Assembly (NCBI GenBank): GCA_031273835.1
Contig: JAISRD010000218.1
Coordinates: 1-13,460 of the forward strand
From: Treponema sp.
GTDB lineage: Bacteria; Spirochaetota; Spirochaetia; Treponematales; Breznakiellaceae
Length of the DNA: 13,460 nucleotides
Reading direction: 5' to 3'
A program made the translations under genes and the position numbers. The stretch's first letter is position 1; each line of letters opens with the position of its first letter. Below the pieces are notes generated by a model. It searched no databases and was not told the origin of the DNA. It saw only the letters and a program-made list of their open reading frames with translations. Shown here piece after piece: positions 1-6,583 of this stretch.

Positions 1-1023
1 CTCTACCCCGATGCCATGGGGGTAAGGAGGGCCCTTGAGGACGCCCGTTCCAGGGTGCTGGATCTGATCGGCGGGGCGGGACGGATTATCTTTACCGGCA
101 GCGGTACGGAGAGCGTCAACCTTGCCCTGCGTTCCGCCGTGTCCGCCTTCCGAGGTTCTCCGGGGCGTATACTGATCTCGGCGGTGGAACATCATGCGGT
201 CCTGAACTGTGCCGATTCGCTTGGATCCGGGGGGTTCGTCGTCGAACGGCTGCCGGTTGACCGTTACGGCGTCGTTTTACCGGATACCCTGAGGGCCCGT
301 ATGGGGTCCGGCGCGATCCTTGTATCCATAATGTCCGTCAACAACGAGACCGGCGCAATCAATGACACGGCGGCGCTGTGCCGTATCGCCCATTCCGGGG
401 GCGCAAAGTTCCATACCGACGCGGTACAGGCCCTGGGCGTCCTGCCCATAGCCGCGGAAGATCTGGGGGCGGATTATATCAGCGTATCGGCCCACAAAAT
501 TTACGGTCCCAAGGGGGTCGGGGCCCTCTACGCCGCGCCCGGCGCGCCCCTCTCACCGATAATAAGGGGGGGGAGCCAGGAAGGCGGCCTCAGGGCCGGT
601 ACGGAAAACGCCTCCGGCATAGCCGGTTTCGGTCGCGCTGCGGAAATTCTGCATGAACGCCTTGGGGAAGACGCGGCGCATCTAAGCCGCCTGAAACGGA
701 TCTTTCTTGAGGAAACGACGGGCATACCGGACCTGATCGTCAACTCCCCGCCGGAGGGCGCGCCCCACATAATCAATATAAGCGCCGCCGGGGTCGAAGC
801 GGAGGGCTGCCTTCTGCGGCTGAGCATGGCCGGGGTGCTCGCCTCAATGGGGGCTGCCTGCAATTCCTCATCGGTGGATCCCTCCCATGTAGTCGAGGCC
901 ATAGGCGTTCCCGATGAGTACAAGCGCGGTACCATGCGCTTCTCCTTTGGGCGGGACAATACCGGGGAGGACGCCTCCCGCGCCGCCCACGAACTGGCTT
1001 TGGCCATAGCGAAGTCCAGGTAA
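1..1023 (+). CDS. Cysteine desulfurase (NifS/IscS family), 5' end outside the window
   Basis: PLP-dependent aminotransferase-fold enzyme that takes sulfur from L-cysteine as an enzyme persulfide, for Fe-S cluster assembly or tRNA thiolation. The frame is open from base 1 (LYPDA ahead of the first Met at 16), and LYPDAMGVRRALEDAR matches the family region after the N-terminal NP-S motif, so roughly the first 40 residues are missing and Met at 16 is not the start. Counting the first codon as 1: TGSGTES (PLP phosphate contact) near 32-38, EHH at 63-65, HTD at 138-140, PLP lysine in SAHK at 166, the GS-EGG-RAGTEN segment near 191-202, and the catalytic cysteine in GAACNSSS at 287. The C-terminal end is complete. 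Which subtype it is (IscS, NifS or a tRNA-specific form) cannot be told here, since no scaffold gene is visible. pyrC follows after 50 bases. Confidence 0.95.
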   Translation, partial: LYPDAMGVRRALEDARSRVLDLIGGAGRIIFTGSGTESVNLALRSAVSAFRGSPGRILISAVEHHAVLNCADSLGSGGFVVERLPVDRYGVVLPDTLRARMGSGAILVSIMSVNNETGAINDTAALCRIAHSGGAKFHTDAVQALGVLPIAAEDLGADYISVSAHKIYGPKGVGALYAAPGAPLSPIIRGGSQEGGLRAGTENASGIAGFGRAAEILHERLGEDAAHLSRLKRIFLEETTGIPDLIVNSPPEGAPHIINISAAGVEAEGCLLRLSMAGVLASMGAACNSSSVDPSHVVEAIGVPDEYKRGTMRFSFGRDNTGEDASRAAHELALAIAKSR

Positions 1024-1073
1024 CGCGGTTACCGCCCCTTGTATTATTTTATATTCCCCCCCATATTTGGATT
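1024..1073 (+). promoter_or_regulatory. AT-rich gap before pyrC, possible weak promoter
   Basis: This short gap is strikingly AT-rich compared with its surroundings. It contains TTGTAT at 1039-1044 and CATATT at 1062-1067 with a 17-base spacer, a weak match to a sigma-70 promoter. If used, transcription would start at or next to the pyrC ATG, giving an almost leaderless message, and no Shine-Dalgarno sequence is visible. A small inverted repeat (GCGGT/ACCGC, 1025-1035) lies just after the upstream stop codon and is followed by T-rich sequence, so the gap may instead hold a weak terminator. Confidence 0.25.
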
Positions 1074-2444
1074 ATGCTGATCCTCCTTAAAAACTTCCGT
1101 ATTGTTGATGAAACTACCGACAGCCCCGGTTCCGTGTTTATTGAGGACGGCTTTATACGCGGGCTCTCAGGTCCTGACGCCCGGCCGGAGGGCGCCGCGC
1201 TGGTTCTTGACGGAGGGGCCCCTCTTTCAGGCGGGGCGCGGCTTGTGCTGATGCCGGCCTTCGTGGACCTTCACGCCCATTTCCGTGATCCGGGCGCTTC
1301 CGGGCAGGGGGGGCCTGGTTCGGAAAGCGGCCTTCCCGCGGAGTGCATAGAATCCGCCTGTCTTGCCGCGGCGGCGGGGGGTTACGGGACGGTGGTGTGC
1401 ATGGCGAATACCAGGCCGCCCGTCGACAGCTATGAAAAAGCCGCGGCCCTCAAGTCCCGTTCCGACGCGCTGGGGCTCATCGATCTGTTCCCGGTCCTGT
1501 CCCTGACCCGGAACATGGAGGGAAAGGATATCTCGGTGCTGACAAAACTCCCCACGGCCCGTAAAAATACCGGCTTTATCCGCCTGCTTTCCGAGGACGG
1601 CAGGGATGTGTCCGACGACGGCCTTTTCTTCGCGGCCCTTACCGAAGCCGGACGGGCGGGGATTCCCGTTTCCTGCCACTGCGATCTGGGCGGAGAGGAG
1701 GCCGCGGTCCGCCGGGCCATCGGCCTTGCAGCCAGGGCGGGGGCTCGTATCCACATCGCCCATGTTTCTACCGGAGAGACCGCGGATTTAATTAGAAACA
1801 AAAAAACGGAAATGAACCATACCCTAAGCTGCGAGGCGACGCCCCATCATCTGGCCCTGACCGAAGGGGACGCCGCCGCGCTGGGCAGGGAATCCTTCGG
1901 TAAAGTGAGCCCCCCCCTCCGCAGTGAAGAGGACAGGCTTGCCGTGATCGAAGCCCTTATTGACGGGACCATCGACGCCATTGCCACCGATCACGCCCCC
2001 CATACCCGTTCCGGCAAAGAAGGGGGGGCGCCGGGCTTCTCGGGCCTTGAGACGGCCTTTGCCGTCTGCTATTCTACCCTTACCGCGCCCCGGGTTCGGG
2101 AAAGCGGATCGAATCCGCCGCGGGAAAACAGGACGCCGGGGGGGAATAGAAAATCCGGCATTAGCCTTTCAAAACTCTCCTCGCTGATGAGCGCCGCTCC
2201 GGCCCGCATACTGGGACTGGACGGCGGTACCGACGGCCTTGGGGGACGGGGCCGTATCGCTCCGGGTTACCGGGCGGATATTTGCGTTGCGGACCTTTCA
2301 GTTTCCCGAATTGTGGAGAGCGAAAACTTCATGTCCAGGGGAAAAAATTCCCCCTTTGTGGGACGGAACATGAGGGGTGGAATCGTTCTGACCATTCACG
2401 GCGGCCGCGTTGTGTATGACCGCCTTTTTGCGGGGGCCCCTTAA
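1074..2444 (+). CDS. pyrC: Dihydroorotase, class I (PyrC)
   Basis: Zinc-dependent amidohydrolase that closes carbamoyl aspartate to dihydroorotate, third step of UMP synthesis, in the cytosol. The protein is 456 residues, longer than the usual ~420-430. Metal-binding landmarks: the HxH of DLHAHFRDPG (His67, His69), SEDG at 173-176 (aligning with FTDDG, whose Asp serves as metal ligand in the Aquifex enzyme), SCHCD (His202), HIAHVSTGE (His230), and ATDHAPHT with Asp306. NTRPPVD near 112-118 and the C-terminal NSPFVGRNMRG/GGRVVYD are family-typical. The start fits MLILLKNFRIVDE, the usual beta-strand opening. Two stretches look inserted: about 74-90 just after RDPG, and 340-362, rich in Arg, Gly, Pro and Asn. 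Only fused or associated class I enzymes are well characterised, so it may need aspartate transcarbamoylase as partner. It overlaps pyrF by one base. Confidence 0.96.
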   Translation: MLILLKNFRIVDETTDSPGSVFIEDGFIRGLSGPDARPEGAALVLDGGAPLSGGARLVLMPAFVDLHAHFRDPGASGQGGPGSESGLPAECIESACLAAAAGGYGTVVCMANTRPPVDSYEKAAALKSRSDALGLIDLFPVLSLTRNMEGKDISVLTKLPTARKNTGFIRLLSEDGRDVSDDGLFFAALTEAGRAGIPVSCHCDLGGEEAAVRRAIGLAARAGARIHIAHVSTGETADLIRNKKTEMNHTLSCEATPHHLALTEGDAAALGRESFGKVSPPLRSEEDRLAVIEALIDGTIDAIATDHAPHTRSGKEGGAPGFSGLETAFAVCYSTLTAPRVRESGSNPPRENRTPGGNRKSGISLSKLSSLMSAAPARILGLDGGTDGLGGRGRIAPGYRADICVADLSVSRIVESENFMSRGKNSPFVGRNMRGGIVLTIHGGRVVYDRLFAGAP

Positions 2445-3430
2445 TGTACAATATGGACAGGCTCTTTGAAGCCGTTGCCCTGCGCGGTCATGTCTGCGTG
2501 GGTCTTGATACGGCGGCGGATTATATTCCCCCGGCCCTGCTCCGCCGGGCCGCCTCGGACGCCGAAGCGGCGGCGGAATTTAACCGGGCGATCATAGACG
2601 CCACGGCGGATATTGCGGCGTGTTATAAGGTTCAGATTGCCTGCTACGAAGCCATGGGCCTTGCGGGATTGCGGGCCTATGCGGAAACCCTGGCGTTTAT
2701 CCGGCGGCGGGGGAGTCTGGTTATCGCCGACATCAAGCGGGGGGATATCGCCGATACCGCCGCCCAATACGCAAAAGCCCACTTTGGGGGCGAGTTCGAG
2801 GCGGACTTTGTTACCCTTTCGCCCTATATGGGTATGGATACCCTGGAACCCTGGCTGGCCTATGCCGCAAGCCGGGGTAAGGGGGCCTTTGTACTGATGC
2901 GTACCAGCAATAAGGGTATGCGGGATTTTGAATACCTGGAACTGGCCGGGCCGGTCGATTCCGTCTGCGGGCCCGGCGCCGGGCCCGAGACAGCCGGGTC
3001 CAAAACGGACGGCGGGGTACATCCCGCCGCCTCGCCCCGCCGCCTCTACGACGCCGTGGGGGAAAAACTTTCCGCCCTGGCCCGGTCCCATAGGGGCGGT
3101 TCCGGTTACGGCGCCTTCGGGGCGGTTATAGGCTGTACCGAACGGGAGGAAGCCGCCGCGATACGCCGGACTTACGGGGACCTCTTTTTTCTTATCCCCG
3201 GTTACGGCGTCCAGGGGGGAACGGCGGATGACGCGGCCCTGCTCCTGCGGGACGGCAACGGCGGGGTGATCAACGCGTCCCGGTCCATACTCGGCGCCTG
3301 GAAAAAAGCCCCCGGCGTTCCGTCTGGCGCTGAGAACCAGGCCTTTGCCGCCGCGGCGGCCCGTGAAGCGGTCATAACAATGCGGGACGCGATACAAGCC
3401 GCGGGGCGTACTTCTCAGGCCGTGTTATAA
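2444..3430 (+). CDS. pyrF: Orotidine 5'-phosphate decarboxylase, type 2 (PyrF)
   Basis: Decarboxylates OMP to UMP, the last step of pyrimidine synthesis, in the cytosol. The catalytic Asp-Lys-Asp array is visible as DIKRGDIADT (Asp96, Lys98, Asp101), with CVGLDT at 18-23 and VKP-like YKVQIACYEA at 61-70. LMRTSNKG at 151-158 and IPGYGVQGG at 251-259 place it in the long type-2 subfamily (as in mycobacteria) and not the short E. coli type; NASRSILGAW near 277-286 is the phosphate-binding end of the barrel. At 328 residues it is longer than the usual ~270-300. Most of the excess lies at 170-198, a Gly/Pro/Ser-rich stretch between FEYLEL and LYDAVGEKL that the family normally lacks. The ATG overlaps the pyrC stop (TAATG), implying translational coupling. 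A G-run lies about 8 bases upstream. Confidence 0.96.
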   Translation: MYNMDRLFEAVALRGHVCVGLDTAADYIPPALLRRAASDAEAAAEFNRAIIDATADIAACYKVQIACYEAMGLAGLRAYAETLAFIRRRGSLVIADIKRGDIADTAAQYAKAHFGGEFEADFVTLSPYMGMDTLEPWLAYAASRGKGAFVLMRTSNKGMRDFEYLELAGPVDSVCGPGAGPETAGSKTDGGVHPAASPRRLYDAVGEKLSALARSHRGGSGYGAFGAVIGCTEREEAAAIRRTYGDLFFLIPGYGVQGGTADDAALLLRDGNGGVINASRSILGAWKKAPGVPSGAENQAFAAAAAREAVITMRDAIQAAGRTSQAVL

Positions 3431-3465
3431 CTGTAACGCCCATAGCAGGATAACTCCGGTACCAT

Positions 3466-3500
3466 GACCGCCCCTCCGGCGGGTCCCGGATTATTTGTTT
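3466..3500 (+). terminator. Possible terminator between convergent pyrF and guaA
   Basis: GACCGCC (3466-3472) pairs with GGCGGGTC (3478-3485) around a five-base loop, with one bulged G at 3481. The + strand then reads CCGGATTATTTGTTT, a broken T-rich tail, so it would suit pyrF transcripts better than guaA ones. The stem is GC-rich but short and the tail is not a clean T-run, so this is a tentative call. The rest of 3431-3532 shows no gene. Confidence 0.35.
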
Positions 3501-3532
3501 GGTAAATATGCAGGGTCCAGGCGAGGCAGTCC

Positions 3533-5176
3533 TTACTCCCATTCAATGGTGGCGGGGGGCTTGCTGGAAATATCGTAGCCCACCCTGCCTATGTCCTTAA
3601 CCTCATTGGTGATAAGGGTGGCAATTTCTATAAGATCCTTTGGTGGAAAGGGGTATACGTCGGCGGTCATTCCGTCGGCGCTGATAACGGCCCGCAGGGA
3701 AAGAACCCAGCCGTACCTGCGTATATCTCCGGCGACGCCCACCGAGCGTATGGGGAGGAGTACCGCAAAGGCCTGCCAAATTTCGTCGTAGAGGCTGCGG
3801 CCCTCCGGGTTTTTACCCGGCGCGGGCCGGCGTTTCAGCTCTTGTATAAAAAGGGCGTCCGCCTCGCGGAGTATGGCGCATTTTTCCCTGGTCACTTCCC
3901 CCAGTATGCGTACCGCCAGCCCCGGACCGGGAAAGGGATGCCGCCTTACCACGTCTTCATCCACCCCAAGAAGCCGTCCCAGGGCGCGGACCTCATCTTT
4001 GTACAGTTTGTCCAGGGGTTCGATGATACGGCCTTCCCTGCGTTTGGCGTCGACCAGGGGGCTCCCTACATTGTGGTGGCTTTTAATCACATGGGCCTTG
4101 TTACCCACCCCCTTGCCGCTTTCAATCAAATCGGTATAGAGGGTTCCCTGGGCAAGGTAATAATTTTCCGGCAGTCCCAGCCGGGCCGTTTCCCGTTCCT
4201 GTATGGTGATAAAGAGATCCCCTATGGTTTTACGCTTTACCTCCGGTTCAGTTAAACCCTTGAGGGCGGAAAGAAATTCATCTTCGCACATGACAAGGTA
4301 CAGATTCTTCGCGCCGAGTTTTTCCAGGGCGGCCCTTACTTCCCTGGTTTCGTCCTTACGCATAAGGCCCGTGTCCATATACATAAGATAGACCTGATGG
4401 GGATCGAGGGTTTTGAGGAGCAGCGCCGCCGCCACGGTGGAATCCACCCCGCCTGAAATAAGGAGCAGCACCGGCGCACCTGAGGTTCTCGCGGTAAGAT
4501 CCTCCCGTACCGTTTCTACATAGGCCGCCATGGTCCAGCCCCTGGTACAGCCGCAGATCCCGAACACAAAGGAGGATAGTATCTCCGTACCCCGTTCGCA
4601 GTGGCTTACCTCCGGGTGAAACTGCAGGCCGTACCAGGGCTTTGTTTCATGAACCACCACGGCGGGATAGCCGGTTTCGCTGGTTCCCTTCTCGACAAAA
4701 CCGGGGGCCAATTCCGTGAGGGTATCGCCGTGGCTCATCCAGGCGGTAAAAGTTACGGGCCTCCCCCTTCTCCGTCCCGCCTTTACGGTAACTTTAACGC
4801 CCCCGTATTCCCGCCGGGGAAGGGGCTCCACCCTGCCGCCGTTGTCAAAGTTCATCCGCTGGAGGCCGTAACAGATCCCCAGCAGGGGAAGGCCGCAGCT
4901 ATAGATACGCCGGTCCGGGACGGCTCCTTCGGGGGTATAGACCGATTCGGGGGAACCTGAAAGTACGATGCCCCGCAGCGATCCGTCATGCGGCGATTCG
5001 CCGTGCGCGCCCTGCGGCGGTACGGAAGCCGCGGGGGATGTACCGCGTGATCCAAGGATCGCCCCCAAATCCGCGTTGCCGGGAAGTATTTCGGTATATA
5101 CCCCAAGTTCCCGTATGCGCCGGCCGATAAGCTGGGTTGTCTGGCTGCCGAAATCAAGAATCAGTATTTTATCCAT
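3533..5176 (-). CDS. guaA: GMP synthase, glutamine-hydrolysing (GuaA)
   Basis: Converts XMP to GMP using ATP and glutamine, last step of the guanine branch. Order of parts: class I glutamine amidotransferase domain (about 1-210) with nucleophile Cys102 in LGICYGLQ and His187/Glu189 in LQFHPEV; ATP pyrophosphatase domain with the PPi loop SGGVDS at 241-246; and the C-terminal dimerisation domain with RHPFPGPGLAVRILGE at 412-427 and the conserved end DISSKPPATIEWE. The protein is 547 residues against a usual ~515-525. The excess is explained by residues 43-66 between LGAIL and RGIVLSGSPESV, a Ser/Pro/Gly/His-rich insert absent from typical homologues. The gene lies 48 bases after purA on the same strand and ends the block, facing pyrF. 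No strong Shine-Dalgarno sequence is seen; the start gives the standard MDKILILDFGSQ opening. Confidence 0.97.
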   Translation of the reverse strand: MDKILILDFGSQTTQLIGRRIRELGVYTEILPGNADLGAILGSRGTSPAASVPPQGAHGESPHDGSLRGIVLSGSPESVYTPEGAVPDRRIYSCGLPLLGICYGLQRMNFDNGGRVEPLPRREYGGVKVTVKAGRRRGRPVTFTAWMSHGDTLTELAPGFVEKGTSETGYPAVVVHETKPWYGLQFHPEVSHCERGTEILSSFVFGICGCTRGWTMAAYVETVREDLTARTSGAPVLLLISGGVDSTVAAALLLKTLDPHQVYLMYMDTGLMRKDETREVRAALEKLGAKNLYLVMCEDEFLSALKGLTEPEVKRKTIGDLFITIQERETARLGLPENYYLAQGTLYTDLIESGKGVGNKAHVIKSHHNVGSPLVDAKRREGRIIEPLDKLYKDEVRALGRLLGVDEDVVRRHPFPGPGLAVRILGEVTREKCAILREADALFIQELKRRPAPGKNPEGRSLYDEIWQAFAVLLPIRSVGVAGDIRRYGWVLSLRAVISADGMTADVYPFPPKDLIEIATLITNEVKDIGRVGYDISSKPPATIEWE

Positions 5177-5224
5177 AACGCCCGAATACCCGCATATCTT
5201 TCTCCCAGCGCAGCCCTTTAGGGC

Positions 5225-6493
5225 TTAACCCCTCCAGGGACTCTTCCTGATGATCGTCTCTTTTCTGTCATAACCCACCGAAACTATGCCGATGGGGGTT
5301 TCGCAGAAGCGTTCGATAAACTCAATATACTCCATGGCAGCCGTGGGAAATTCCTCGTAGTTAAGGCAGCCGGAAAGTTTCCGTTTCCAGCCCGGAAAAG
5401 AACGGAGCACCGGCTCCGCCGCGTTAAGATCGCTGATGGAAGCGGGAAAATCTTCTATCACCCGGCCGCCGATACGGTAGGCTACGCAGGCTTTGATTTC
5501 ATCCAGGGTGTCATAAACATCAAGATGGGTCATCACCAGGGAATCTATGGAATTGGTAAAGCAGGCATAGCGAAGGGCCACCAGATCCAGGTAGCCGCAG
5601 CGCCGGGGCCGGCCTGTGGTAACCCCGTATTCCCTGCCTGTATTCCGGACAAAACGGCTCAGAGAAGCTTCACTTTTCCGGGAAACTTCACTGCTTCGGG
5701 AAGCCTCACTTCCTTCATCTTCATCGAATTCACTGGGAAAGGGACCGTTACCGACCCTGGTGGAATAGGCCTTAAAAACCCCCAGTATTTTGTCCAGCGC
5801 CCTGGGTCCCACACAGCCTCCGACGGCCGCTCCGGCGGCGCAGGACATACCGCTTGACACATAGGGATAAGTACCGTTGTCCAGATCAAGGAGAACCCCC
5901 TGGGCGCCCTCAAAAAGTATCTGGGCGTTACAGTGGTGTTTAATAAACGAGGCAAGATCCACCGACATGGCCTTGAGCCGGTCCGCATGGGGTTCAAGAA
6001 ATTCCCTGTCGGAACTTTCAAGATCATCCATTTTTTCCTTCCAGGAAAGATCCGCTATGCGTATCCCGTCCCGGTCGCTTTTCATGGAATAGGTGATCCC
6101 AATACCCCTTCCGGTGGTGCCTATGGGTTTCTTCCGGCCGGCGTCCCGCTGTTTGTCAATTTCGATGTAACGGGGAAGTACAAGATGGGCCCGGTCGGAA
6201 ATAAAAACCCGGCCTTCGGTTTTTATGCCCCGGTCATTAAGCATGGAAAGTTCGCTGAAAAGGGCCTGCGGGTCTATCACCATACCCGCCCCAAGAACCA
6301 CTATTTTATCGGGGTACAGAATGCCGGAGGGAATAAGATGCAGGGCATATTCCTCGCCGCCTGAGACGATGGTATGCCCCGCATTGGCCCCCCCCGAAAA
6401 CCGCACGATAATCTGGGCTTCATTGGCCAAATAATCGACAATTTTGCCCTTGCCTTCATCGCCCCATTGGGCGCCTATGATTACGACTTTCAT
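5225..6493 (-). CDS. purA: Adenylosuccinate synthetase (PurA)
   Basis: Joins IMP and aspartate with GTP to form adenylosuccinate, the first committed step to AMP. Catalytic Asp12 lies in GAQWGDEGKGK and catalytic His40 in GANAGH. Further landmarks are GTTGRGIGITY at 125-135 (IMP site), FEGAQGVLLD at 194-203, STRVGNGPFPSE at 244-255, VTTGRPRRCGYLD at 291-303 (aspartate/GTP loop) and SVGYDRKETI at 405-414. The guanine-binding motif, usually TKLD, reads THLD at 322-325. Residues 259-281, just after STRVGNGPFPSE, form an insert made of three imperfect Ser-Glu-Ala-Ser hexapeptide repeats. Length (422) is normal for the family. The gene sits 90 bases after guaB and 48 before guaA. No Shine-Dalgarno sequence precedes the ATG, but the start gives the standard MKVVIIGAQWGDEG opening. 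Confidence 0.96.
   Translation of the reverse strand: MKVVIIGAQWGDEGKGKIVDYLANEAQIIVRFSGGANAGHTIVSGGEEYALHLIPSGILYPDKIVVLGAGMVIDPQALFSELSMLNDRGIKTEGRVFISDRAHLVLPRYIEIDKQRDAGRKKPIGTTGRGIGITYSMKSDRDGIRIADLSWKEKMDDLESSDREFLEPHADRLKAMSVDLASFIKHHCNAQILFEGAQGVLLDLDNGTYPYVSSGMSCAAGAAVGGCVGPRALDKILGVFKAYSTRVGNGPFPSEFDEDEGSEASRSSEVSRKSEASLSRFVRNTGREYGVTTGRPRRCGYLDLVALRYACFTNSIDSLVMTHLDVYDTLDEIKACVAYRIGGRVIEDFPASISDLNAAEPVLRSFPGWKRKLSGCLNYEEFPTAAMEYIEFIERFCETPIGIVSVGYDRKETIIRKSPWRG
5664..5717 (-). repeat. Three 18-base tandem repeats inside purA
   Basis: Units at 5664-5681, 5682-5699 and 5700-5717 (plus strand) begin GAAGCTTCACTT, GAAACTTCACTG and GAAGCCTCACTT. They are imperfect copies in exact 18-base register, so the frame is kept. 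On the coding strand each unit gives a hexapeptide around SE(A/V)S. The divergence between units suggests the repeat is not very recent. Confidence 0.8.
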
Positions 6494-6583
6494 TTATACA
6501 CAACATGGTATATGAAAAGCGGGGTATTAACAAGCGATATAAGCTTTAGAGCGGTCATTAACAGCTTTTCACCGTTCATGGTA
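6494..6583 (-). promoter_or_regulatory. Gap between guaB and purA, possible weak purA promoter
   Basis: This is the longest gap inside the purine block, and its purA-proximal half is AT-rich. Reading toward purA, TTGTTA is followed after 15 bases by TATACC, a poor promoter match with a short spacer. No convincing terminator hairpin follows guaB, so read-through from guaB is equally likely. No Shine-Dalgarno sequence stands before the purA ATG. Confidence 0.2.

Noticed and set aside
528..1007. 159-codon open frame antisense to the cysteine desulfurase
   Set aside because: Shadow of the conserved gene; low-complexity Ser/Ala/Pro/Arg product.
2441..3397. 318-codon open frame antisense to pyrF
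   Set aside because: It mirrors the pyrF frame nearly end to end, its product is Gly/Pro/Arg-rich without recognisable domains, and GC-rich codon bias commonly opens such antisense frames.
5212..5225. 14-base inverted repeat (AGCCC/GGGCT) at the purA stop codon as terminator
   Set aside because: The stem is only five or six pairs with a tiny loop and no T-run follows in the purA direction.
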